NCBI GenBank assembly: GCA_964457225.1
Contig: CAYWEM010000001.1
Location: 372,001-436,000 of the forward strand
Source of the DNA: CAYWEM01 sp964457225
Lineage (GTDB): Bacteria; Acidobacteriota; Aminicenantia; UBA2199
Direction of reading: 5' to 3'
DNA: 64,000 nucleotides
The position numbers were made by a program, and so were the translations under genes. Of the stretch, positions 26,095 to 34,527 are shown one piece after another (position 1 is the stretch's first letter; each line of letters opens with the position of its first letter). A model generated the notes under the pieces. The model did not search any database. It was not told where the DNA came from and worked only from the letters and a program-made list of their open reading frames with translations.

Positions 26095-26911
26095 AAACAA
26101 GCGGCTCACAGACTGCGGGCCGGATTCAGGTTTCACCCTGCTGGAAGTGATAATAATAATCGCCATTATCGCCATACTGGCCGGCCTGATCGCGCCCCTG
26201 GCCGTCAACCGTATCGACCAGCAGCGCTTTGACGCCTGCCGCCGGGAGCTGCAGAACATCAAGCTGGCCATAGTCGGAGACCAACAGCTCTTGAGCGGCG
26301 GTATGCGCAATTCTTTCGGCTTTGTCGGCGACCTGGGCCTGGTGCCACGAAGTATCCCCAACGGCGCGGGGCTGGATGAACTGCTGGTCCAGGGTGGCCT
26401 GCCTTCCTGGCAGTTCAGTTCGGGAGTCTGGTGGGGCTGGCGCGGGCCATATCTAAGCAACATCACCGATCCCTGGGGCCATGATTACGATTACGCCGAT
26501 TACTGGTCCGGCGGCGGCCCGGCCGGCCAGCATGTCATCGCCCGCATCTGGTCATACGGTCCGAACGGCCTGAATGAAAGCGGAGCAACCGGGGCGACCC
26601 CCGGGGGCGATGATCTTTACCTGGACATTCTGACCAACGAGGCCTTTTCCCTGGTCAGCGGCAACACTTTCGACAACTGCGGCGCGGCCATGGCTTTCAG
26701 CAATATCGTCATTTCCTACCCGGCCCGAACGGCCCTGCAGACCCTGTCCTTCACAACCACCGCGGACAACCCGGTTTTTTCATCGGTCCAGCTGCTGCCT
26801 CTCGGCATCCGCTTCCTGAGCGTTGCCTCGCCGGCCATGCAGCAGCAGGTTCATCTCAATCGGGGACCGCAGACCGTCATCAACCTGCGACAGCCCGGAA
26901 CCTGCTTCTGA
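26066..26911 (+). CDS. Type IV pilin-like protein 2
   Basis: A 281-residue second pilin-like protein. A 22-residue leader ends in PDSG, with cleavage before FTLLEVIIIIAIIAILAGLI (Glu at +5). Its globular domain shares a layout with its neighbours: NIKLAIVGDQQLLSGG, SFGFVGDLG, GLDELLVQGGLPSW, WGWRGPYLSNITDPWGHDYDY, IWSYGPNGLNE and GDDLYLDIL. After this core comes an extra ~80-residue beta-rich tail. It overlaps gene 1 by 29 bp and is separated from gene 3 by 7 bp. Confidence 0.85.
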   Translation: MTISASSYSENKRLTDCGPDSGFTLLEVIIIIAIIAILAGLIAPLAVNRIDQQRFDACRRELQNIKLAIVGDQQLLSGGMRNSFGFVGDLGLVPRSIPNGAGLDELLVQGGLPSWQFSSGVWWGWRGPYLSNITDPWGHDYDYADYWSGGGPAGQHVIARIWSYGPNGLNESGATGATPGGDDLYLDILTNEAFSLVSGNTFDNCGAAMAFSNIVISYPARTALQTLSFTTTADNPVFSSVQLLPLGIRFLSVASPAMQQQVHLNRGPQTVINLRQPGTCF

Positions 26912-26918
26912 AAAGCGA

Positions 26919-28946
26919 ATGAGTTTTTTCAGCGAAAAGAAACTCCCGGGGCGGTCAAGGGGCCTGGCGGCCATGGAATTAATGGCCGTGATCGCGGTGA
27001 TCATGGTTTCTTTCGCAATTGCCGTGCCCCTGCTGCTGCGCAGCGGCGCAGCCGACCGGGACAACCTGACCCGTCAGCGCCTGCAGAACATCAAGCAGGC
27101 CATAACCGGTAACCCGGAAATCATGGTCAACAAGGTCCGGGCCGACTTCGGTTTCGCCGGCGACCTGGGCCAGCCGCCGGCCGACCTGCTGGAACTGCTG
27201 GTCCGGGGAAGCTATCCCCAATTCACCACCCAGAACCAGGTCAGTTTCGGTTGGCGTGGACCTTATCTCCAAACGGCCATGGAGAACGGTGATTACGTAG
27301 CCCTGCTGGACGCCTGGGGCCGGGGCCTGGCCTATCGAGCCGGAGCTGGTTCTGTACTTCGGGAAATACGCAGTGCCGGAGCCGACGGCATTTTCGACAA
27401 CGATGACGACCTGGTGATCCAGGTGTACCATAACGAAGTAAGCCAGTACCTCAGCGGATCCTTTCTTTCCAGGGTGAGCAAGAACCTGCTGACCGATTAC
27501 CATGGCCGGTTGAACGTCTATTTCCCGGCCGGAACCGCCGGCCTGGTTCAATCCCAGATTGAGGTCGTGGGCGGTCTTTACGACAGTCTGCCGCTGAACC
27601 TGCGCCTGCCGGTCGGGCACCGCTTTCTGCAGACCGAAGACGGCCGCTATGCCAGGCTGGCAACTCTGAACGGCGGCAGCGAAAACAGCGGCGCCGCGGT
27701 TACGGTCGATTTCATCGGCGAAGAGGAAAGTGCCCCGGGCGAGACTTTTGAACTTACTTTTGACGACAGTGACGATGCTTCCATGCTGTACACGGCCCTG
27801 CGGGGCAGTTGGTCGGCCAGCGGCGGCAATCTGGCGCCGACCGGGGCCGGAGAACACCGCCTGGTCTTTGAGCACGGCGAGGGCAACGATTACCGCGTCA
27901 CGGTCAACGCCACCCTGCTGAGCGGCAGGGGATACGGTATATACTACCGCAGTAACGGCCAGGCTGATATCAGTGCTTATTGTTTCCAGTACGATCCCGG
28001 CCTCTATGCCGGAGGCGGCAGCCAGGGAATTTCCTTCGTGGTCCGCAGAGTGTTCAACGGTTCGGAGCAGGCTCCTTTCCAGCGCATCGACCGCAGTTCA
28101 GCCCAGTTTCCAGGCATCTACGGCCAATCACACCAGGTCTCGATCACCGTGCAGGCCGATCGCCACATCATCAAGCTGGACGGCAGTGAAATCTTCAATT
28201 TCAGCGACAACACCTTTACATCCGGCCGGGCTGGACTGCGCTCCTGGGACGGCCAGGGTACCACTTTGTTCCACCACGTGCTGATTCACCCGGTCCCCCC
28301 CCTGGCTTCGGGCGAAATCGCCTGGTGGTCCTTTGAGGAAGGAAACGGAGCCGTGGCCTACGGCTCGGGATTTGTGCCCGGGGTGGCGGAAAACAACGGC
28401 CTGATCAGCAACCTGGGCCGGGTCAGCCGGGGGATTTTCGGAACTGCACTGAGCGGAGGAGGTGCCGGCCGGGTCACCATTCCGAACGCGCCGGTACTCA
28501 ACCCGGGCAGCCTCTTCAGCATTGAGGCCTGGGTCAGGCCGGCTACCAACCAGCAGACCGCTGACCTGGTTTTCAAGGGTCAACAGAATAACCGCGGCCA
28601 GGGAATTTACCAGAATATAAGCAATTCTCCGACTAACGGCGGCTGGAACGCCCAGGTTCAGACCAGCGGAGGTATTGTCAACCTCTGCTGGGGAGAAAGA
28701 AGGCCGGATGCCGATACCTGGTACCACCTGGTCCTGGCCGTCAACGGTTCCGAGGCCCTGTTTTACGTGGACGGAGTTGAAAAAGACCGGGCCGTCCTGC
28801 CCGGAGATGTACTCTGGAGCGGCGATGACCTGTGGCTTGCCGACGGCTTCCGGGGCCTGATCGATGAAATCTACTTTTTCCGGCGCGAATTGAGCCCGGC
28901 CCAGGTGCTGGAGCGGTTCAACCGGCGCAAGGACAACCGCTGGTAA
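26919..28946 (+). CDS. Type IV pilin-like protein 3 with large LamG-type ectodomain
   Basis: A 675-residue protein. The leader MSFFSEKKLPGRSRG is cut before LAAMELMAVIAVIMVSFAIA (Glu at +5). The first ~220 residues repeat the pilin core of its neighbours (LQNIKQAITGNPEIM, DFGFAGDLGQPPADLLELLV, FGWRGPYLQT, DAWGRGLAYR, SAGADGIFDNDDDLVIQV). The next ~250 residues hold a jelly-roll domain (FELTFDDSDDASMLYTALRG ... HIIKLDGSEIFNFSDN). The last ~190 residues form a concanavalin/LamG-type domain (WWSFEEGNGAVA, FSIEAWVRPATN, WYHLVLAVNGSEALFYVDGV, GLIDEIYFFRRELS). This puts a sugar-binding-type fold at the end of a pilin stem. I took the ATG at 26919, seven bp after gene 2. Confidence 0.85.
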   Translation: MSFFSEKKLPGRSRGLAAMELMAVIAVIMVSFAIAVPLLLRSGAADRDNLTRQRLQNIKQAITGNPEIMVNKVRADFGFAGDLGQPPADLLELLVRGSYPQFTTQNQVSFGWRGPYLQTAMENGDYVALLDAWGRGLAYRAGAGSVLREIRSAGADGIFDNDDDLVIQVYHNEVSQYLSGSFLSRVSKNLLTDYHGRLNVYFPAGTAGLVQSQIEVVGGLYDSLPLNLRLPVGHRFLQTEDGRYARLATLNGGSENSGAAVTVDFIGEEESAPGETFELTFDDSDDASMLYTALRGSWSASGGNLAPTGAGEHRLVFEHGEGNDYRVTVNATLLSGRGYGIYYRSNGQADISAYCFQYDPGLYAGGGSQGISFVVRRVFNGSEQAPFQRIDRSSAQFPGIYGQSHQVSITVQADRHIIKLDGSEIFNFSDNTFTSGRAGLRSWDGQGTTLFHHVLIHPVPPLASGEIAWWSFEEGNGAVAYGSGFVPGVAENNGLISNLGRVSRGIFGTALSGGGAGRVTIPNAPVLNPGSLFSIEAWVRPATNQQTADLVFKGQQNNRGQGIYQNISNSPTNGGWNAQVQTSGGIVNLCWGERRPDADTWYHLVLAVNGSEALFYVDGVEKDRAVLPGDVLWSGDDLWLADGFRGLIDEIYFFRRELSPAQVLERFNRRKDNRW

Positions 28947-28947
28947 A

Positions 28948-29517
28948 ATGGAAACGATCAGTATCTCCTCGCCCGCCTGGCTGTCTGAATACCTGGCCGG
29001 CCGGCCGGAGATGTTTCCAGATCGGCATCAAAAACTCGAACTGGTCATCGATCTGGCGGCCCGCAACGTGGCCAACAAAAGCGGCGGACCTTTTGCGGCC
29101 GCTGTCTTCAGGCTTGATGATCACCGCCTGCTGGCCGCCGGGCTCAACCTGGTGCTGACCGCCAATACCTCCCTGGCCCACGCTGAGATGGTGGCCCTGG
29201 CCCGGGCCCAGCAGGCGGCGGCCAGTCACGATCTCTCCAGCTTGGCTCCCTGCCAGCTGGTCAGCAGTGCCCAGCCCTGCGTGATGTGCTACGGGGCCCT
29301 GTTCTGGTCAGGTATCCACAGTCTGCTCTTTGCCGCCACCAGCCGGGACGTGGAAAGCATCACCGGTTTTCGCGAAGGTCCACTGCCGCGCGACTGGCGC
29401 CGCCGCCTGCAACAGGCCGGCATCGAAGTGCAGGGCGGCCTGCTTCGGAAAAAGGCAGCCCGGGTGCTGGGAGCTTACCGGGACAGCGGCGGCTTCATCT
29501 ACAATCCGGGCAACTGA
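28948..29517 (+). CDS. Nucleoside/guanine deaminase-family zinc enzyme
   Basis: A 189-residue cytidine-deaminase-superfamily protein. The zinc site is the canonical pair: HAEM in SLAHAEMVALARAQ (catalytic Glu, His ligand) and PCVMC in SSAQPCVMCYGALFWSGI. The surrounding sequence (GGPFAAAVF near 50, and a late GFREGPLPRDWRR) is most like guanine deaminases, but tRNA adenosine or cytosine-type deaminases share these motifs. The ATG begins one base after the stop of the LamG pilin gene, so it is in that operon, although the functions do not obviously connect. Confidence 0.82.
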   Translation: METISISSPAWLSEYLAGRPEMFPDRHQKLELVIDLAARNVANKSGGPFAAAVFRLDDHRLLAAGLNLVLTANTSLAHAEMVALARAQQAAASHDLSSLAPCQLVSSAQPCVMCYGALFWSGIHSLLFAATSRDVESITGFREGPLPRDWRRRLQQAGIEVQGGLLRKKAARVLGAYRDSGGFIYNPGN

Positions 29518-29526
29518 GCTCTGGTA

Positions 29527-30582
29527 TCAGGAGTTTTTCGCCAGGAATACGGTCTGGGTCGGGTAGGCGAATTCGATACCGGAAGCCGCGAAGCGGCGGG
29601 CGATTTCCAGGTTGATTTCCTGTTGAATGTCCATGAACACTGTGAAAGCCGGGTCCAGCACCCAGTAAACCACTTCGAAAACCAGGGCGAAATCGGCGAA
29701 TTCCTTGAAGTGGGCACGTTCAAATCTGAGTTTTTCCCGGACCTCGATAATTTCCTGAATCATACCCGGTATGGCCGCCAGTTTTTCCGGCGGTGTCTGG
29801 TAAGTAACCCCGATGCTGAACAGCGCTCTTCTTTCGGTCATGCGCTTGAAATTCCTGATGCGGCTGCGCAGGAGGTCGGCGTTTCCGATGATCAGTTGTT
29901 CACCGCTGAGACTCTTGATCCTGGTCGTTTTCAGGCCGATGTGCTCCACCGTTCCGCGGTCATTTTCCAGGACGATGAAATCGCCGATGACAAAAGGCTG
30001 GTCGAGCACTATGGAAAGTGACGCGAAAAGATCGCCGAGCACGCTCTGCGCGGCCAGGGCCACGGCTATGCCGCCGATGCCCAGCCCGGCAACCAGGCCG
30101 GTGACGTTGACTCCCAGGTTGTCCAGAGCCAGCAGCAAAACCAAGCCCCATAAAACCAGCTTGCCGACGAAAGCCAGGGCACTGACCGTGGTCACTCCGG
30201 CGGCATCCCGGTCGAGATGCTTTTTCCGGTACTGCTCAAGGAAAAAAGCGATCACCTGGTTGCCTATTACCCCGGCCTGGAGCAGCAGGGCGATGATGAA
30301 AACCAGCCGGCCGGTTTTTTCCAGGCCGGGCGGTATTTCAAGCACCTGCAGAGCCAGGAAAATTGCGGTTACCAGGAAGAAAAGCGCCCTGCTCCTGGAA
30401 ACAGCGCCATGCAGAAGTTCGGATACATGAGATCCCCGGCTCGGATCGCTTTTGCGGAACCTTCCCAGTAAAAGCTTTTTCAACGACCAGAGCAGGAGGA
30501 AGACGACCAGGGCCAGGGCCGCGGCCGTAAGCCAGGCGCTGACCGTGTTGGAATAGAAAACCCGGTCCAGAAAATCGTTCAT
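29527..30582 (-). CDS. Small-conductance mechanosensitive channel (MscS family)
   Basis: A 351-residue membrane protein with four to five predicted spans (AWLTAAALALVVFLLLWSL, ALFFLVTAIFLALQVLEI, LVFIIALLLQAGVIGNQVI, ALAFVGKLVLWGLVLLLAL). The pore-lining helix VTGLVAGLGIGGIAVALAAQ and the following beta domain (LGDLFASLSIVLDQPFVIGD, VEHIGLKTTRIKS, NADLLRSRIRNF) are the family signature. The C-terminal alpha/beta vestibule follows. GGAGGAAC precedes the ATG. It is convergent with the deaminase gene, with 9 bp between stops. Confidence 0.93.
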   Translation of the reverse strand: MNDFLDRVFYSNTVSAWLTAAALALVVFLLLWSLKKLLLGRFRKSDPSRGSHVSELLHGAVSRSRALFFLVTAIFLALQVLEIPPGLEKTGRLVFIIALLLQAGVIGNQVIAFFLEQYRKKHLDRDAAGVTTVSALAFVGKLVLWGLVLLLALDNLGVNVTGLVAGLGIGGIAVALAAQSVLGDLFASLSIVLDQPFVIGDFIVLENDRGTVEHIGLKTTRIKSLSGEQLIIGNADLLRSRIRNFKRMTERRALFSIGVTYQTPPEKLAAIPGMIQEIIEVREKLRFERAHFKEFADFALVFEVVYWVLDPAFTVFMDIQQEINLEIARRFAASGIEFAYPTQTVFLAKNS

Positions 30583-30644
30583 GACTGTTCCTCCTGCCGA
30601 TCATGATAGCACGTCAGGTAAAACCGGGCCAGCGGATTGATTTC

Positions 30645-30673
30645 TTGCAAAAGCCTCGGCCTTGTACTATATT
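30645..30673 (+). promoter_or_regulatory. Promoter of the small exported protein gene, near-leaderless
   Basis: TTGCAA (30645-30650), 17 bp, TATATT (30668-30673). The ATG at 30683 follows after only nine bases, so the leader would be about 0-3 nt. No purine-rich ribosome site precedes the ATG. Confidence 0.6.
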
Positions 30674-30682
30674 TGCATTATC

Positions 30683-31126
30683 ATGCGCAAACGGGCCTTG
30701 ATCGTGCTGGCAGGAATCGTTCTTTTCACCATCATACTGCAGGCTTTCCTGCTGGTCATTCAGCAGGAAGACGAATCACCCAAGGTACTGGCCGGCATTC
30801 CCGTTTATCCGGAGGCCCGCTACAACGATTTTCTTTCATCCCGGGGTAACCCCCTGGTTTATGTTTTCATGAGCGATGACCCGGTTGAGACCGTGCTGGC
30901 TTTTTACGAGGAATTTTTCGCCGCACCGGCCCTGCATCTTACCTACCCTTCCGGCCTGCTCAGGATATTCCAGTTCGTTATCACGCCCAGTGAAGTTAAA
31001 GACACTCCCCTGAAAGGAGTGGAGGTGATCCCACTTAACAGGTTCAATCGCAGGATTTTCAAGGCGCGCACCAAGATCAAGATAATTCTGCCGCCGGATG
31101 AACCACTTACCGCAAAGAACGACTGA
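30683..31126 (+). CDS. Membrane-anchored protein of unknown function
   Basis: A 147-residue protein with one N-terminal span (KRALIVLAGIVLFTIILQAFLLVI) acting as signal anchor, then ~115 extracytoplasmic residues. The soluble part has GIPVYPEARYNDFLSS, VYVFMSDDPVETVLAFYEEFF and KGVEVIPLNRFNRRIFKART. The 'P-V-Y-P-x-A' plus 'V-x-F-Y' pattern resembles small periplasmic domains that recur in Acidobacteriota-type genomes, without a known role. An ATG 21 bases earlier would fall inside the promoter, so I use the ATG at 30683. A weak AT-rich hairpin (31129-31149) separates it from the convergent next gene. Confidence 0.65.
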   Translation: MRKRALIVLAGIVLFTIILQAFLLVIQQEDESPKVLAGIPVYPEARYNDFLSSRGNPLVYVFMSDDPVETVLAFYEEFFAAPALHLTYPSGLLRIFQFVITPSEVKDTPLKGVEVIPLNRFNRRIFKARTKIKIILPPDEPLTAKND

Positions 31127-31138
31127 TAGAAAGAAAAC

Positions 31139-32200
31139 CTATTTCTTTCCGCCTTCCTTGCCCCGGAAAAAATTCATGGCCAGGCCCCGGACCACCGGGC
31201 TGACGTTCTTGTCCATCGCGACGGCCCGCAGGTCACGGATATGCAGTTTCTTGACGTATTCCAGGGCACGGTTGACCGGAGTCTTGGGATTTTCGACCAA
31301 CCCCAGCACCACCACGTAGTTTTTGGTCCACTCTCTGTTATTTGCGATTTTGGTTATTATTTCACCGGGAATACTGCGGTTCTTGACCAGCAGAACCACC
31401 TCGTCGACGCTTATCTTGGGACTCTCGATGACCGCGGTGGAGACCATCTTGTTGGCATCCTTGATCAGGATCATGCGCTCGGTTTTACTTCCGGTCAGGG
31501 CCAGTTTGATGCGTTCCGAGATCGAAAGCGAATTGATTTTCTGCAGGGTGGTCATGGCGTCCGGCGCCTGGAATTGAACTTCGGCCTGGCCTTCCTGGTC
31601 AGAAAAGCTTTCAGCCGAAGACTCGGCCGGTGATTCGGGGAAAACGATTTCCTGCAGGACTTCTTCCGGAATTGGTTCGGCCGCCGCCGGATCAAGGTAA
31701 AACTCCCTTATTTCCCGCAGTTTGCCGGCGGTATAGGGCGTCAGCCTGGGATTGGCTTTCATGGCGGCCATTATCTCCGGAAAGGCAATCAGCTTGAGCT
31801 GGTTTTCCAGCAGGAGTTCCAGGACTTCGGCTCCGGCGGACTCGGCCACCTGCACCAGTAATTGCTCGGGCAGGTTCAGGTTCAGCACCACTGCTGATAT
31901 AACCGCAGTGTCTTCTTCGGCCAGCGCCTGCCCAAGCAGGTATTCAACCACCGGCAGGGCCGCGCCTTTCTTCTGCAGATAACCGATCCGGATTTCCCCG
32001 GGCACGGCGGCGATCTCCCGGCGGGCGGCCTGGCACCATTCCGGCAGGTACTGCAGGAAAACCAGGGCTTCCAGGTACTCCTCGGCAGTCAGGGGCAGTT
32101 CCCTGGCCAACAGGAAGGAAGCCAGATCCTGGCTGACTTTGCCGGCGGCAACCTGGCGCACCAGGGGGTTACTGGAGAGAGAGAGGGTCCGGTTATTCAA
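31139..32200 (-). CDS. Helical-repeat protein of unknown function, partner of RodZ-like gene
   Basis: A 353-residue cytoplasmic protein that is nearly all alpha-helical. It contains recurring ~35-residue helix pairs such as NPLVRQVAAGKVSQDLASFL, PLTAEEYLEALVFLQYLPEW, SPKISVDEVVLLVKNRSIPG and NPKTPVNRALEYVKKLHIRD, which suggest a HEAT/LRV-like solenoid. A Pro/Glu/Ser-rich linker (about 180-220) splits it in two. The end, LAMNFFRGKEGGKK, is basic. I do not recognise a named family. It overlaps the RodZ-like gene by 8 bp and so follows it on the same message, which hints at a shared envelope or cell-shape role. Confidence 0.7.
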   Translation of the reverse strand: MNNRTLSLSSNPLVRQVAAGKVSQDLASFLLARELPLTAEEYLEALVFLQYLPEWCQAARREIAAVPGEIRIGYLQKKGAALPVVEYLLGQALAEEDTAVISAVVLNLNLPEQLLVQVAESAGAEVLELLLENQLKLIAFPEIMAAMKANPRLTPYTAGKLREIREFYLDPAAAEPIPEEVLQEIVFPESPAESSAESFSDQEGQAEVQFQAPDAMTTLQKINSLSISERIKLALTGSKTERMILIKDANKMVSTAVIESPKISVDEVVLLVKNRSIPGEIITKIANNREWTKNYVVVLGLVENPKTPVNRALEYVKKLHIRDLRAVAMDKNVSPVVRGLAMNFFRGKEGGKK

Positions 32201-32927
32201 TTTCTTTTTCCAAGCCGGGACTTACAAACAATTTGAACGATCTTTTATTTTCGGGAAAAGAACGCAGTTCCGAATCATTCAGCGCATAGCGCAAACCTGC
32301 CGGGTTGCCGATGTGCAGGGTGAAACTGTAGCCGTTCAGGATCAACTTGTCTCCGGCATTGTAAATTTTTTCAACAGCTTCTTCCGATCCGCGCCGGATA
32401 CGCAGCCAGCAGTCCTGGGTAAATTCCAGACGCAATTCGAGCGGGGTGTAATCCCAGCTGAATTTCTCCCGGTCACTCAAATAGTAAGATCCGGACCGGG
32501 GAAGGTTAATTGAATCACTTTCATGATCTCCGGAACTGAACCTGAGCTGGCTTTTGAAAGCCCAGGCCAGACTCAGAATGATCACAAGCAAAACGAGAAA
32601 AAAAAATGCAAAAAACAAACCTCTGCGCCTGCTGCGGGAATACCTCACCTTTTGCATGGTTTCCCGGGTTTCCTGCTGTCGTTCCTGCAGCAAGCAATCT
32701 ATTTTTTCCCGGTGAGCGAAGAAAAATTCGTTTTCATCCAGGCCCAGCACCTTGAGATAGCTTTTCAGGTAATACCTGATGTAAAAACGCCCTGGAATAA
32801 GCTCGAAGTGGTTTTCCTCCATCGCTTTCAGGAAAGTCAGCCCGATATGGGTCACAGACGCGATCTCTTCGAGCTCAACCTTCTTGGCGATCCTCTCGTC
32901 ACGTAGAATTTCGCCCAGGGTTTTCAT
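32193..32927 (-). CDS. RodZ-like membrane protein with N-terminal helix-turn-helix
   Basis: A 244-residue protein laid out like RodZ: an HTH domain (MKTLGEILRDERIAKKVELE ... FLKAMEENHFELIPGRFYIR, residues ~1-70), a basic stretch (YSRSRRRG), one span (LFFAFFFLVLLVIILSLAWAF, about 105-125), and a periplasmic DUF4115-like beta domain (FTQDCWLRIRRG, VEKIYNAGDKLILNGYSFTL, GNPAGLRYALND). The HTH helices of RodZ bind MreB to shape the rod; no mreB is in the window. A TTGACT-18-TACAAT promoter ends seven bases before the ATG and there is no ribosome site, so the mRNA appears leaderless. Confidence 0.85.
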   Translation of the reverse strand: MKTLGEILRDERIAKKVELEEIASVTHIGLTFLKAMEENHFELIPGRFYIRYYLKSYLKVLGLDENEFFFAHREKIDCLLQERQQETRETMQKVRYSRSRRRGLFFAFFFLVLLVIILSLAWAFKSQLRFSSGDHESDSINLPRSGSYYLSDREKFSWDYTPLELRLEFTQDCWLRIRRGSEEAVEKIYNAGDKLILNGYSFTLHIGNPAGLRYALNDSELRSFPENKRSFKLFVSPGLEKEIE

Positions 32928-32934
32928 CTTTTCA

Positions 32935-32964
32935 ATTGTATGAAAAATAAACGAAAAAAGTCAA
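32935..32964 (-). promoter_or_regulatory. Promoter of the RodZ-like gene, leaderless type
   Basis: Minus strand: TTGACT (32959-32964), 18 bp, TACAAT (32935-32940). Seven bases separate the -10 box from the ATG at 32927. Confidence 0.65.
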
Positions 32965-32994
32965 CAGTTAGAATGATTTTATTTCAATAAACAT

Positions 32995-33588
32995 TTATTC
33001 CAAACCAGGTGTTTTCGTTTTTTCAACCGCAACCTGACCGCGGCGCAACCCGGCCAGGTTTTCCTCTATGTAAGCCTGCAGGAAGCTCCTGATTTCCGGG
33101 TGCCACAGAGGCAGTCCGCCGGCATGTTCGCGCAGTTCAGCAGTGTCCAGCTGAAACTCCCCCAGGTCGTTACGGTAACTGAACAGCAGGTCAACTTCAC
33201 CAAGGGTGGTGGCCAGTGACAGAACCGCATCCTCCAGGTCGCCCATGGGCGGCAGGTCGATGTGCAGCCTGCGGAAAACCGCCTTGACTGAAGTCCCTTG
33301 CCCGGGAACACTGTCAATACTGAAGGAACCCTGGCAATGGAGCGCGGTCTGCTTGAACAGAGGCACGCCCAGGCCGACTTTCTTGTGGCTCTTGGTGGTG
33401 TAAAATGGATCCTGGATGCGGGCGGCGGTTTCCTGGTCCATGCCGCGGCCGTTGTCGCTCAGTTCGATTTCCAGCCGGTCGGCGAAGATGGAATCAAAGA
33501 TACTTATGACTATCCTGCTTGCTCCGGCGGATACTGAATTCTGCACCAGGTCGAAGATATGAAAACAGATATCGTGAACCATCAGCAT
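32995..33588 (-). CDS. GHKL ATPase (histidine-kinase-like, no phospho-acceptor domain)
   Basis: A 197-residue protein that is little more than a Bergerat-fold ATPase. Motifs: N box DLVQNSVSAGASRI (about 15), G1 LSDNGRGMD (about 45), F/G2 region DPFYTTKSHKKVGLGVPLFK (about 62-80) and G3 PGQGTSVKAVF (about 100). There is no dimerisation/phospho-acceptor His domain, so it is not an ordinary sensor kinase. The ~90 residues after the ATPase core are unique. Its start overlaps the PHP gene by 7 bp. From memory, such ATPase-PHP pairs occur inside or near HydABC hydrogenase clusters of Clostridia and Thermotogae; here the hydrogenase is ~27 kb away. Confidence 0.8.
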   Translation of the reverse strand: MLMVHDICFHIFDLVQNSVSAGASRIVISIFDSIFADRLEIELSDNGRGMDQETAARIQDPFYTTKSHKKVGLGVPLFKQTALHCQGSFSIDSVPGQGTSVKAVFRRLHIDLPPMGDLEDAVLSLATTLGEVDLLFSYRNDLGEFQLDTAELREHAGGLPLWHPEIRSFLQAYIEENLAGLRRGQVAVEKTKTPGLE

Positions 33589-34328
33589 GCCTCCCTGCGA
33601 CGTCTGACTGTATATCGCCCCTCGGCGATCGCGGCGAATAATTCGGCCAGACCGGCAACCTTGTTTTCCAAAACTACCAGGGCCCGACCAATGTCCCGGA
33701 GGTAATGGGCATCCGAGGCACTGACCAGGCGCATTCCGGCCAGGGCCGGAAAATCTTTCAGGACTTTATCTTCACTGGTATTGTAAGATATTTCCAGGGG
33801 ACTGCCGGCCAGCTCGGCGGGCACGAAGCCCAGGTTCGGCAGCAGACCGAAACGCGGGCTTTCGACATGGGCCGGAATCACGAAACCGTTGTTTCTCTTC
33901 ACTAATTCCACCAATTCAGGCAGGCTGAGCTGTAATGAATTGATCAACAGTATTTCCTCTGAACGCACGATCTCGCCCTGGAGGTCAACCACCACCTGGT
34001 CGCCGAATATTTCCGGATCGTTTTTTACCTGGGGGATGAAGGGATTGACTTCAGCGTAAAACTTCTCGGCTTCGCCGACCTCTTCAAAAAGGCATACCAG
34101 GTGGACTTCCTCGGCACTCTGGGCTTCCATACCGAGCAATACCGGAAGTCCTATTTCCAGTCCCGCCTCCCTGGCATAAAAACTGTTCTCAACGCTGTTA
34201 TGGTCGGTAACGGCGATCAAGTCAAGAGACAGATCACGGGCCCGGCGTACTATTTCACGGGGCGACATTTCCAGGGAAGCACAGGGAGAAAGAGTGGAAT
34301 GAATGTGCAGATCGGCCGTCAATTTCAC
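33582..34328 (-). CDS. PHP-domain metal-dependent phosphoesterase
   Basis: A 248-residue PHP-family protein. The N-terminal metal ligands are in ADLHIHSTLSPCASLEM and IAVTDHNSVEN (both classic HxH and DH motifs), with later ligands in GMEAQSAEEVHLVCLF, VIPAHVESPRFG and LVSASDAHYLRDIG. Related proteins hydrolyse phosphate esters of nucleotides or small molecules; the substrate here is unknown. The start is a GTG preceded by GGGTGGAA. It is first of a two-gene operon with the GHKL ATPase, overlapping by 7 bp. Confidence 0.85.
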   Translation of the reverse strand: MKLTADLHIHSTLSPCASLEMSPREIVRRARDLSLDLIAVTDHNSVENSFYAREAGLEIGLPVLLGMEAQSAEEVHLVCLFEEVGEAEKFYAEVNPFIPQVKNDPEIFGDQVVVDLQGEIVRSEEILLINSLQLSLPELVELVKRNNGFVIPAHVESPRFGLLPNLGFVPAELAGSPLEISYNTSEDKVLKDFPALAGMRLVSASDAHYLRDIGRALVVLENKVAGLAELFAAIAEGRYTVRRRREAC

Positions 34329-34486
34329 GTTCCACCCGCCGCCGGCCGGCCGTTTACATCATTACCTGCATCTCCTGCGCCGCAACCGTATGTTGAATTA
34401 TGCCAGAAACGAGTCTTCATAGAAGTCGATTTTAGCACAGGCGCCGCCCGCTAGAAAGCCGGCCCTAGGAAAAAGCAGCTGTAATG

Positions 34487-34495
34487 TGTTAAAAT
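34487..34495 (+). promoter_or_regulatory. Possible extended -10 promoter of kbl
   Basis: TGTTAAAAT (34487-34495) is an extended -10 element (TGn plus TAAAAT). No good -35 box lies at the usual distance. The predicted leader is ~25 nt and contains GGAGG. Confidence 0.45.
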
Positions 34496-34527
34496 ACAGG
34501 AAGTATTATCCCCCCGGAGGAAAACCC

